64,000 nucleotides of DNA from UBA2705 sp963977105 (lineage in GTDB: Bacteria > Pseudomonadota > Alphaproteobacteria > Micavibrionales > Micavibrionaceae), in contig CAXBNI010000001.1 of the NCBI GenBank assembly GCA_963977105.1, positions 744,001 through 808,000 of the forward strand, written 5' to 3'. The notes beneath the pieces are model-generated. The model saw only the letters and a list, made by a program, of their open reading frames with translations. It did not search any database and was not told where the DNA came from. The number at the start of each line of letters is the position of its first letter. Position 1 is the first letter of the stretch. Below are positions 17,193 through 25,245 of the stretch, in pieces. Position numbers and translations under genes: made by a program.

Positions 17193-17564
17193 ATGGCTTT
17201 CGACTGCAATTGCCACGGGTTCAACTTTCAACGTGAATTTAATGATGCCGCTGAAGCACATGAGCGCATCAATGCCGCGCTAGACAACGCTTTTGAAACA
17301 TTAGGTAGACCACGCCCCGCCCCTGAAGATTTACGCGAAGAATTACTCGCCAATGCTGGCGCAGCCTATGAACTTGTCTACACTGAAATTCTTGATCGCG
17401 CTCCTGGCTGTATGCGCGTTTGCACAAACACACTGCTTTATATTATCGACAATGCAGGGCAAAATATTGATGACAGCACCTTCACAGAGCTACGTAGCGC
17501 AACGCCCCCAGATGACGTAGTAAAGTCATCTGACGCACGGCGCGATAATAAGCGTATCATCTAA
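17193..17564 (+). CDS. Small Cys-containing protein under a Fur-type operator
   Basis: A 123-residue soluble protein of unknown family. It begins MAFDCNCHGF, with a C-x-C-H cluster that could bind metal, followed by a helical middle and another cysteine pair (APGCMRVCTNTLL, a C-x3-C). The start is set at ATG 17193 because GGGGAT precedes it; a longer frame from a TTG at 17130 would run through the operator. The Fur box over the promoter implies expression when iron is low. A role in iron handling or replacing an iron protein is inference only. Confidence 0.72.
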   Translation: MAFDCNCHGFNFQREFNDAAEAHERINAALDNAFETLGRPRPAPEDLREELLANAGAAYELVYTEILDRAPGCMRVCTNTLLYIIDNAGQNIDDSTFTELRSATPPDDVVKSSDARRDNKRII

Positions 17565-17573
17565 ATTCATATA

Positions 17574-18761
17574 TTATCGACTAATTGACCCCGCAGCCAA
17601 AGGCTTAAAGCGCGCGATGTAATATGGAGGTTTCCCCTCTTCTTTACCGCCATTCAGCGGCGCAGCTTTATGGAGCTGATTTAAGGTCACATACAAATAA
17701 CCATCGGCGCCAAAAGAAAAACCATCCGCCCATTTGATACGCTCATCTTTTAGGTAGACGCTATATTCGCCGTGTTTATCCATAACGCCAATTGCGCCTT
17801 GTTCTAAATCAGTAATATAGATATTCCCCACGGCGTCAATCGTCATCCCATCACTCGCAGGTTTTTCACCAATAGGAACAAGCTTTTCGCTGAGCTCTTC
17901 TTCGCTGAGATCTTCATCTATCAGGTGGTATGTACGGATTTTATACACCATGCCGCGCCCCATTGGCGCTAAATAAAGCCAGTTACGCAAAGGCAGGATA
18001 GTCATCGGGTTAAAGCCTGCACGAATAGGCGTACCGTCTTTAAGTTTCAAGACTTTACCGCCGACAGTTACAGGCTGTTCAGGAGGCATTAATGCAGGGT
18101 GAGAATCAAGCAAACGACGCGCATAGCCGTTTAGCTGTCCTAAGGTAATCAGCGCAGGGCGCGCCGCCTTAGTGAAGTCCGCCTGCCCCATATCCGCAAC
18201 AAAGAAGAACTTCTTCGCCCAGTCAAAACTAATATCTTGGAAAAAGCTCTGCGGCGTTGTGACGTGATTGGGGATGTAATACACATCAGCAATTTCGTTA
18301 TTAATCATATCCCATGCAAATATTTTGGCTTGGTGCTGCGCGCTGCCCATATCAAGGACGAACATCTCATCCTCAAAGGTCACAGAAATGCCAATCGCCG
18401 CCGTCATACCCTTGCCTTGCTTATCAGGCTTGCTTGACCATGCTTCATTCGGGTATGGCTTTAATGTGCCATCGTCCATCAATTCAACAACCGTATATTT
18501 GTAATTTTCAAAAGGGTGAATGGTTAGGAATATGCGCTGGCTGCCAGAGACCGCTATATTCGCGGGGCGAACGTCGAGCTCTGCAACAATTTCAAGTTTG
18601 GCCTCTTCGTCATGCGCGTATGTGTAGGCTTTTTCTAATACGGTTTGCTCTTTTTGTGCAATCAATTGATCTAGCGCTACATTGTCCTGCGCAGACGAAT
18701 CGCCCGTAAAGACCAATAAACTAACTAAAAATCCGGCGGTATATATAAGCTTTTTCATCAT
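17574..18761 (-). CDS. Secreted Yellow/major royal jelly protein-like beta-propeller
   Basis: A 395-residue exported protein. A signal peptide covers residues 1-24 (MMKKLIYTAGFLVSLLVFTG, cleavage likely after DSSAQ). The rest matches the MRJP/Yellow family, related to SMP-30-like propellers: RPANIAVSGSQRIFLTIHPF, ISVTFEDEMFVLDMG, a long SFFQDISFDWAKKFFFVADMG block, and DGMTIDAVGNIYITDLEQGAIGVMD. Bacterial members are poorly characterised; ligand binding or a lactonase/isomerase-like role is possible. It is convergent with the Fur-box gene and divergent from a periplasmic cyclophilin. Confidence 0.82.
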   Translation of the reverse strand: MMKKLIYTAGFLVSLLVFTGDSSAQDNVALDQLIAQKEQTVLEKAYTYAHDEEAKLEIVAELDVRPANIAVSGSQRIFLTIHPFENYKYTVVELMDDGTLKPYPNEAWSSKPDKQGKGMTAAIGISVTFEDEMFVLDMGSAQHQAKIFAWDMINNEIADVYYIPNHVTTPQSFFQDISFDWAKKFFFVADMGQADFTKAARPALITLGQLNGYARRLLDSHPALMPPEQPVTVGGKVLKLKDGTPIRAGFNPMTILPLRNWLYLAPMGRGMVYKIRTYHLIDEDLSEEELSEKLVPIGEKPASDGMTIDAVGNIYITDLEQGAIGVMDKHGEYSVYLKDERIKWADGFSFGADGYLYVTLNQLHKAAPLNGGKEEGKPPYYIARFKPLAAGSISR

Positions 18762-18862
18762 TCCCTACTTAAGTTGTAAGTAATACGCAAAAAAATTGCG
18801 CAAAATTTTGTTCACGACTTGCATGTTAGGATAAGCTATGGCAGGAATAAAGGCGAATATTC

Positions 18863-19423
18863 ATGCATAACAAATTATTTGGGAAAACTATGCGCAAATT
18901 TTTACAATTACTGGTTTGGAGTTTAATTATGACCGCAAGCAGCGCCGCATCGGCCGAGACTGACAAAGAGAACTTACTTTACCTTGACCTGGACTATGGC
19001 CGAGTTGAAATTCAATTAATGCCTGACATTGCGCCTGCGCATGTCGAGCGCATTAAGACACTTACCCGCAAGGGCTTTTATGACGGCGTTGTATGGCATC
19101 GTGTTATCGATGGCTTCATGGCACAAACAGGAGATCCCACAGGCACTGGCTCTGGCGGTTCTGACCTTGCTGACCTTAAAGCTGAATTTACCGATACAAA
19201 CTTCGCCCGCGGCGTTGTTGGCGCAGCGCGCACAATGAGCCCTGATACAGCGAATTCTCAGTTCTTCATCTGCCTTGATGATGCAGGCTTCCTTAACGGT
19301 CAATACACCGTATGGGGCAAAGTTGTCGAAGGTATGAAATATGTTGATATGATCGAAAAAGGTGAGCCACCTGCGAACCCTGATAAAATCAACAAAGCGA
19401 CAATCGCCGCTGATGCTGAGTAA
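18863..19423 (+). CDS. Periplasmic peptidylprolyl isomerase, cyclophilin type
   Basis: A 186-residue cyclophilin that would catalyse cis-trans prolyl isomerisation in the periplasm. The second methionine at 18890 opens a clear signal peptide (MRKFLQLLVWSLIMTASSAASA), so translation may start there. The cyclophilin core is present: FYDGVVWHRVIDGFMAQTGDPTGTGSGG with catalytic Arg, then the Q/F/F pocket in NSQFFICLDDAGFLNGQYTVWGKVVEGMKYVD. The size is that of the compact bacterial PpiA type. It has its own terminator and is probably monocistronic. Confidence 0.93.
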   Translation: MHNKLFGKTMRKFLQLLVWSLIMTASSAASAETDKENLLYLDLDYGRVEIQLMPDIAPAHVERIKTLTRKGFYDGVVWHRVIDGFMAQTGDPTGTGSGGSDLADLKAEFTDTNFARGVVGAARTMSPDTANSQFFICLDDAGFLNGQYTVWGKVVEGMKYVDMIEKGEPPANPDKINKATIAADAE

Positions 19424-19439
19424 GCATATTTGTTTTTGT

Positions 19440-19472
19440 AAAAAAGGCAGCTTGTTATAAGCTGCCTTTTTT
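19440..19472 (+). terminator. Terminator after cyclophilin gene
   Basis: Stem GGCAGCTT and AAGCTGCC (extended by A/T pairs) with a five-base loop, followed by six T. A canonical rho-independent terminator. Confidence 0.93.
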
Positions 19473-19511
19473 AATGTCTTATTTATGGCTTATATATTGA
19501 GGGAAAAATAA

Positions 19512-21086
19512 ATGGATCAAAATTGGTGGAAAGGCGCGGTCATATATCAAATATATCCGCGTAGCTATTGTGATAGCACAAATAATGGCACTGGCGATTT
19601 AGTTGGCATCACAAGCAAGATCGACTATATCGCATCGCTTGGCGTCGATGCGATTTGGCTCTCCCCCTTTCAGACGTCGCCGATGCGCGACTTTGGTTAT
19701 GACGTTGCTGATTACTGTGACGTTGACCCTTTATTTGGAAACCTCAACGATTTCGATGCCTTTATCGCCGCCGCGCATGGCCGAGGCATTAAAGTGATTA
19801 TTGATATGGTGCTGTCACACACATCTGACCTGCACCCATGGTTCGCTGAGAGCCGCGAGAATGACAGCAATGACAAAGCAGATTGGTATGTATGGCAAGA
19901 TCCTCAAGCCGATGGCACGCCCCCCAATAACTGGCTCTCTGTCTTTGGCGGCAGTGCATGGCAATATTGTTCGCATCGTGGGCAATATTATCTACACAAC
20001 TTCCTTGTTTCTCAACCAGATCTGAACCTGCATAATATGGATGTCCAGGATGCGCTGCTTGATGCATGTGAATTTTGGTTAAAGCGCGGCGTTGATGGTT
20101 TTCGCTTGGATGCGATTTCACACTTCTTTCACTCTGAGGGCTTGGAAAACAACCCGCCTGCCGCACAGAACCTATGCACCAACCAATTAGAGCATACTGA
20201 CCCTTACACTATGCAGCGCCATCAATATGATAAAGACACGCAGAAAATCACGCCGTTTCTTAAACGTATACGGGCGTTGATGGACCGATACGATGCGCGG
20301 ATGACCGTCGGTGAAGTAAGCGAGGATGATTCCCTTGGTGCAGCGGCGCGTTACACAGTGGGCACTGATATGCTCAACACCTGTTATAACTTCTCACATC
20401 TGGGCGGGCAGAACAAAAAGCTCACCGCTGAGCTCATTGCTGCCCCCATAAAGAAATATAATGGAATTGTACAAAAAGGCTGGCCGGCATGGGCGTTCTG
20501 TAACCATGACGTTGTCCGCGTCGCATCGCGTTGGGGACAGCAAAATGACGGCGAGCAGAATCCTGAATTCAGCAAAATGCTGATCGCGCTGCTGACTTGC
20601 CTGCAAGGTACCGTGTTCCTTTATCAAGGCGAGGAACTCGGCCTACCAGAAGCCACATTAAAATTTGAAGAACTACAAGACCCTTGGGGCATATACCTTT
20701 ACCCCAAATGGCAAGGCCGCGACGGCTGTCGCACGCCGATGGTATGGGATGGTAACGTCGCGACCAATTACGGCTTTTCTTCAGGCAACGCAAAGCCATG
20801 GCTGCCGATATCAGACAAGCATGTTAACAAGAGCGTTGCCGTGCAGGATCAAGACGAAAGCTCTATCCTGAACTTTACGCGCGCATTTTTGAGATTCAGG
20901 AAAACGCAGCCTGCATTAATTACAGGCGACATTGAATTTGTTGAAAGCGACAGTGAAACCTTGCTTATTTTTGATCGCAGCTTGGGCGATGCACGATGCC
21001 GGTGCATATTCAACCTTTCAAACCACGCGCAAAGCTTTGAAAACGAAACTATTGCGGCCTTTGGCCATAAAATCATTACGGCATAG
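19512..21086 (+). CDS. Alpha-glucosidase, GH13 family
   Basis: A 524-residue cytosolic glycoside hydrolase of the GH13 oligo-1,6-glucosidase/alpha-glucosidase type. The (beta/alpha)8 barrel starts at residue 5 (WWKGAVIYQIYPRSY). Catalytic residues are D200 in DGFRLDA (nucleophile), E268 in VGEVSED (acid/base) and D333 in NHD (transition-state). DMVLSHTSD near 98 is conserved region I. The C-terminal 90 residues form the beta domain. It probably hydrolyses maltose or isomaltose-type oligosaccharides; exact linkage cannot be told. No sugar transporter is adjacent. Single-gene unit with terminators on both sides. Confidence 0.92.
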   Translation: MDQNWWKGAVIYQIYPRSYCDSTNNGTGDLVGITSKIDYIASLGVDAIWLSPFQTSPMRDFGYDVADYCDVDPLFGNLNDFDAFIAAAHGRGIKVIIDMVLSHTSDLHPWFAESRENDSNDKADWYVWQDPQADGTPPNNWLSVFGGSAWQYCSHRGQYYLHNFLVSQPDLNLHNMDVQDALLDACEFWLKRGVDGFRLDAISHFFHSEGLENNPPAAQNLCTNQLEHTDPYTMQRHQYDKDTQKITPFLKRIRALMDRYDARMTVGEVSEDDSLGAAARYTVGTDMLNTCYNFSHLGGQNKKLTAELIAAPIKKYNGIVQKGWPAWAFCNHDVVRVASRWGQQNDGEQNPEFSKMLIALLTCLQGTVFLYQGEELGLPEATLKFEELQDPWGIYLYPKWQGRDGCRTPMVWDGNVATNYGFSSGNAKPWLPISDKHVNKSVAVQDQDESSILNFTRAFLRFRKTQPALITGDIEFVESDSETLLIFDRSLGDARCRCIFNLSNHAQSFENETIAAFGHKIITA

Positions 21087-21107
21087 ATCGCATAAATTTT
21101 ACAAAAT

Positions 21108-21139
21108 AAAAAGGCCTGCAACAAAATGCAGGCCTTTAT
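21108..21139 (+). terminator. Bidirectional terminator
   Basis: Stem AAAGGCCTGCA and TGCAGGCCTTT with a six-base loop (21110-21137), flanked by A-rich and T-rich sequence on both sides. It serves the convergent glucosidase and 21165 genes. Confidence 0.9.
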
Positions 21140-21164
21140 TTAATTCCAGAGCGCTTTAAAAAAC

Positions 21165-21884
21165 TTATAGCGCGCCGTCATCATCATCTTCTTCTTCTTC
21201 GTGATCTAACGAGTCTGACGCTTCAATCGCTTCTTCACGGCCTGCAAGCTCATTAAAGCCTTCAATCTCGTCATCCTTGACAGAAAGTATCGTCGCAATG
21301 CTGTATAGTTTATGAACGATTTTGTCCATGCGTGCGCTGTCATCTAATGGGTCTGGCGATTCTACGCGGAGGTAGCCTTCCGTTTCATCAAAGATAAATA
21401 CAAACGTTGATTTTTTGATGTTCGCCACGACTTCTAATGCACGAAGCCGATCTTCTGTCAGGAATGTTTTGAGGCGCGTAGCAACACCGACGCGCGCAAT
21501 AGGCTCCTCTTCCCACTTCATATTCTTAGGTAATTTCCATTTTTTCGGCAGGTTTAAGTCACCGACAAAAGGCGTAAAATAGCGGCTGGCAATCACGCCG
21601 TCAGTTGGCATATTTGGTGGCAATACGAACTGTATGACTGAACGGTATTGGTGACCACGCCCGTCTGGCATGACTTGGCGTTCTGAAAACACCTGTAGTT
21701 CCAAATCCTTAAACTGTCCTTCAATAACGGGGGAGACCAAAAGACCTTGTTTTCGTAATTTTAAGTTATAACGTTCCGCAAACGAAGCCCATACTGATTT
21801 TTGTTTAATCAATATCGCGTATGTCCAAAACGTAACAACTAAGATTAAGACGGCTAATGCAAGCCAGATAAAAAGCCAAACCAC
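21165..21884 (-). CDS. Membrane-anchored hypothetical protein
   Basis: A 239-residue protein with one N-terminal transmembrane segment (residues 2-26) and a soluble domain of about 190 residues. The domain reads as alternating strands (GLLVSPVIEGQFKDLELQVFSERQ and onward). The final 20 residues are strongly acidic (EEEEDDDDGAL). No family recognised. Divergent from yejB, with only about 60 bases to the first possible yejB start, so the promoters overlap. Confidence 0.7.
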   Translation of the reverse strand: MVWLFIWLALAVLILVVTFWTYAILIKQKSVWASFAERYNLKLRKQGLLVSPVIEGQFKDLELQVFSERQVMPDGRGHQYRSVIQFVLPPNMPTDGVIASRYFTPFVGDLNLPKKWKLPKNMKWEEEPIARVGVATRLKTFLTEDRLRALEVVANIKKSTFVFIFDETEGYLRVESPDPLDDSARMDKIVHKLYSIATILSVKDDEIEGFNELAGREEAIEASDSLDHEEEEDDDDGAL

Positions 21885-22016
21885 AGTATGTTCCCATGCA
21901 AAAATTAAATCCTATATACAGGATAAATAGGCTTTAACCATTTTGCAATGATGAAGTTTATGGATAAGTTATTGTGCAGGCTTGGCAATCCCCTCTGCGC
22001 AATCAATAATACGCGC

Positions 22017-23114
22017 ATGGCTAATTACATTTTAAAACGTTTACTACTTCTTATTCCTACATTGCTTGGCATTATGTTTGCCAGCTTTGTCATTGTGCAA
22101 TTTGTCCCAGGTGGACCTGTTGAGCGCATGATTGCTGAACTGCAGGGCCACGGCACGAGCGCGACCTCAAGCTTTTCTGGCGGGGCGAACGCAGATTTCA
22201 GCAATACACCGCAAAGCAGCGCATCGGGCTCTACCTCTACCTATCGCGGCGCGCAGGGGCTTGACCCTGACTTCGTTAAAGAATTAGAAGCCATGTATGG
22301 CTTTGATAAGCCTGCGTATCAGCGCTTTTTTATAATGGTGGTTAACTATTTAAAATTTGACCTCGGTACCAGTTACTATCGTGACATTGATGTGCTCGGC
22401 CTCGTTTTAGAAAAAATGCCGGTGTCTATCTCACTTGGTCTTTGGTCGACGTTGATTATTTATCTTGTTTCTATTCCGCTTGGCATTAAAAAAGCAGTGC
22501 GTGATGGACAGGCATTTGATATGTGGAGCAGCGCGTTTATCTTTATTGGCTATGCGATCCCCTCTTTCATGTTTGCGATTCTTTTAATTATCATCTTTGC
22601 TGGGGGGCGTTTTTTAGACTGGTTCCCATTGCGCGGCCTTGTCTCGGACAACGCCGATGATATGAGCTTTATACAGCTTGCCCTTGATTACGCATGGCAT
22701 ATGGTGCTGCCGACTGCGGCGATGGTGATTAGCGGCTTTGCCAGCCTAACCATGCTGACCAAAAACTCATTCCTTGATGAAATAGGCAAACAATATGTTT
22801 TAACAGCGCGCGCTAAAGGCCTGAAAGAAAACGAAGTTCTTTATGGACATGTTTTCCGCAATGCGATGTTGATTGTAATTGCAGGCTTCCCTGCGGCTTT
22901 TGTCTCGATCTTCTTTACAGGCTCATTACTCATCGAAGTGATCTTCTCCCTCGACGGGCTTGGCCTGCTTGGTTATGAAGCGATCATTAATCGTGATTAC
23001 CCTGTTGTGCTGGGTACGCTTTATTTCTATGCACTTATTGGCCTGTTAATGACGATCATACGCGATATTGTTTATGTGATAGTTGACCCACGGATCGACT
23101 TTGAAGCTCGCTGA
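22017..23114 (+). CDS. yejB: Oligopeptide/microcin C ABC transporter permease YejB
   Basis: An inner-membrane permease of about 365 residues in the DppB/OppB superfamily, YejB type. It begins MANYILKRLLLLIPTLLGIM, the family N-terminus, which is why I start at 22017; the frame is open back to 21948. The YejB-specific insertion between the first helix and the core (about residues 40-85, S/G/T-rich here) is present. The EAA loop with LTARAKGLKENEVLYGHVFRNA lies near residue 270. Partners yejE and yejF follow, but an opposite-strand gene lies between. No yejA binding protein gene is in the window. Confidence 0.94.
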   Translation: MANYILKRLLLLIPTLLGIMFASFVIVQFVPGGPVERMIAELQGHGTSATSSFSGGANADFSNTPQSSASGSTSTYRGAQGLDPDFVKELEAMYGFDKPAYQRFFIMVVNYLKFDLGTSYYRDIDVLGLVLEKMPVSISLGLWSTLIIYLVSIPLGIKKAVRDGQAFDMWSSAFIFIGYAIPSFMFAILLIIIFAGGRFLDWFPLRGLVSDNADDMSFIQLALDYAWHMVLPTAAMVISGFASLTMLTKNSFLDEIGKQYVLTARAKGLKENEVLYGHVFRNAMLIVIAGFPAAFVSIFFTGSLLIEVIFSLDGLGLLGYEAIINRDYPVVLGTLYFYALIGLLMTIIRDIVYVIVDPRIDFEAR

Positions 23115-23126
23115 GCATAAATAGGC

Positions 23127-23663
23127 TTAAGGTATAAAATACGCCATACGCTTAAACAGCTTATTATCCTTGCGGATTTTATCTTGCATCATAATCATTG
23201 ATGTATTTTGTAGCAGTAAATTTCCTTTTGCAAAACGCTCTACCCATTCTTGTCTGGTCACGCTGTCATCATCATCAAATTCAACCAAGCCGTTACAAGC
23301 CGCCACAATGCGCGATACTGGGCGGCGCACATCATATGCGCCTTCAATGCGTAGGCGCTGGCATACTTGCTGCGCTAATGTCTCATTCGCTAAAATATAT
23401 GAATACATTTCAGCACGAAAACCTTCGCTTTTATCTGAAAAATCAAACGCATAAGGCGCATCTTTCAGCTTGCGGTTCATTGTGTCAATACCTTCTGCAA
23501 ACTCACCGACTAACTGACGCAAAGGCAATGATGACGCATAAAGTGCCCAACGGTTGCGGTTGATTTGTTTTGATAAATCCTGCGGTAGCGGCAATGCTAA
23601 TGATGCGCGTGAGAAATCGTTTTGTAACGCATCAAAGTTTTCTGGAAATTTTTTCATGTCCAC
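23127..23663 (-). CDS. Hypothetical protein inserted between yejB and yejE
   Basis: A 178-residue soluble protein of no recognised family, rich in helices (LSKQINRNRWALYASSLPLRQ, SKIRKDNKLF-type C-terminus). There is an acidic stretch FDDDDSV near 132 and no signal peptide. It lies opposite to the yej genes, ending 13 bases after the yejB stop. It is codon-wise similar to its neighbours as far as the eye can tell, so not an obvious recent import. Its placement splits an otherwise contiguous transporter operon. Confidence 0.68.
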   Translation of the reverse strand: MDMKKFPENFDALQNDFSRASLALPLPQDLSKQINRNRWALYASSLPLRQLVGEFAEGIDTMNRKLKDAPYAFDFSDKSEGFRAEMYSYILANETLAQQVCQRLRIEGAYDVRRPVSRIVAACNGLVEFDDDDSVTRQEWVERFAKGNLLLQNTSMIMMQDKIRKDNKLFKRMAYFIP

Positions 23664-23794
23664 ACTTTGTTATTTTTTATTTTTATCCCTGTATTAGGGC
23701 AAGTTAGCATCATCGACGGTAAAAAACAAAATAAATTCTGCATGAAACCATATCTGCGCTTGTCCAAAGCGGTTTTGCTTCTTAAAATCCTTTT

Positions 23795-24823
23795 ATGATT
23801 TTATCACCGATTACACAGCGTCGCCTTTCTCTTTTTAAAGCCAATAAACGTGGCTTTTATAGCTTTTGGCTGTTTATCGCCTTATTCTTCATCTGCATTG
23901 GCAGTGAATTTATAGCCAATGATAAGCCGTTACTGATTCATTATGATGGCGCGTACTACTTCCCCATCATGAATGACTATGCCGAAACCACCTTTGGCGG
24001 CGACTTTGAAACGGAAACTGACTACCGTGACCCTTATGCCATTGACCTTATAGAATCAAAGGGCTGGATGGTGTGGCCGTTAGTGCGTTTTTCGTATAAC
24101 TCGATTAATTACGACTTAAAGCAGCCCGCCCCTGCGCCGCCTGATACCACCAACATACTTGGCACAGACGACCAAGGGCGTGATGTATTTGCACGTATGC
24201 TTTACGGCTTCCGTGTTTCCATTTTGTTTGGCTTGATCCTGACCGTATTTAGCTCGATCATTGGCATCTTAGCAGGCGCGTTCCAAGGTTATTATGGCGG
24301 AAAGCTTGACCTTGTTATGCAGCGCATGATTGAGATTTGGTCATCTCTGCCCAGTCTTTATATATTGATTATCTTTTCTGCGATGTTCGTGCCGGGCTTT
24401 TGGACTCTGCTTGCTATCTTGCTGCTATTTTCATGGGTACGTCTGGTGGATCTTGTCCGCGCTGAATTTTTACGCGCCCGTAATTTTGAATATGTCCGCG
24501 CCGCCAAAGCGCTCGGCGTTTCAAGTATTACAATCATGCACCGCCATGTGCTGCCCAATGCCATGGTCGCAACGCTTACTTTTATGCCGTTTATCCTCAC
24601 CGATTCTATTGTGGCGCTAACCAGCCTCGACTTCCTCGGCCTTGGTATGCCCCCTGGTTCTGCGTCAATTGGCGAGCTGTTAAAACAGGGTAAAAACTAT
24701 GTTAAGGAAGCGCCATGGATTGGCATGGCTGCCTTTGCCTCACTTGCAACGATGCTGACATTGCTGACCTTTATTGGTGAGGCCGTGCGTGATGCATTTG
24801 ACCCTCGCAAGAATATTAATTAA
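23795..24823 (+). CDS. yejE: Oligopeptide/microcin C ABC transporter permease YejE
   Basis: A 342-residue permease of the DppC/OppC superfamily. The N-terminal block ITQRRLSLFKANKRGFYSFWLF is typical of YejE, and the helix is followed by a long extracytoplasmic insertion (residues 40-125, YDGAYYFPIMNDYAETTFGG and onward). Then LGTDDQGRDVFARMLYGFRVSILFG opens the transport domain, and the EAA loop RAAKALGVSSITIMHRHVLPNA couples to YejF. The function inferred is uptake of oligopeptides together with YejB and YejF. It must have its own promoter or read through the opposite-strand gene at 23127. Confidence 0.94.
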   Translation: MILSPITQRRLSLFKANKRGFYSFWLFIALFFICIGSEFIANDKPLLIHYDGAYYFPIMNDYAETTFGGDFETETDYRDPYAIDLIESKGWMVWPLVRFSYNSINYDLKQPAPAPPDTTNILGTDDQGRDVFARMLYGFRVSILFGLILTVFSSIIGILAGAFQGYYGGKLDLVMQRMIEIWSSLPSLYILIIFSAMFVPGFWTLLAILLLFSWVRLVDLVRAEFLRARNFEYVRAAKALGVSSITIMHRHVLPNAMVATLTFMPFILTDSIVALTSLDFLGLGMPPGSASIGELLKQGKNYVKEAPWIGMAAFASLATMLTLLTFIGEAVRDAFDPRKNIN

Positions 24824-24903
24824 ACTGCTTTATATTGACATAACGCCAGCGCTGACCTATATTGCCCATACAGGGAATAATAACAATAAAAGAAAAGAAT
24901 ATT

Positions 24904-25155
24904 ATGCATAAGCAATATTCAAAAAATACAAGCCGCGCCTTAAGCGCCGTTTTTCTTGCCGCAACGATGCTTTTTACGCAGGCTGCAGATGCGCCTGATG
25001 CTCTGTATGAATCAGATATTACACCCTTTTGCGCAAATATACCCAACCACCTCATCGCGCACCACGAAGCAAAATACGGCCCTATTGATCGCAATGCCAC
25101 CTGCCCATTTGCAGAGATCAAACACGGAGCCGATAAAACTTACAGTATTTTCTAA
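24904..25155 (+). CDS. Small secreted hypothetical protein
   Basis: An 83-residue protein with a signal peptide (residues 1-28, SRALSAVFLAATMLFTQAADA). The 55-residue mature part has two cysteines (FCANIPNH and ATCPFAEIK) that could form a disulfide in the periplasm. I start at ATG 24904, after AAGAAAAGAAT, not at the frame's earlier start at 24862. No family recognised. It sits between yejE and yejF on the same strand, so it is probably co-transcribed; a link to peptide uptake is speculation. Confidence 0.62.
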   Translation: MHKQYSKNTSRALSAVFLAATMLFTQAADAPDALYESDITPFCANIPNHLIAHHEAKYGPIDRNATCPFAEIKHGADKTYSIF

Positions 25156-25245
25156 GCCACCCCCCGCCTAAATAAACACTTGATAAGCCGCCGCTTTGCA
25201 TCGGTTAAGCTTGCTGTTTTTATATGATCTTCTATCATTCCCCCT

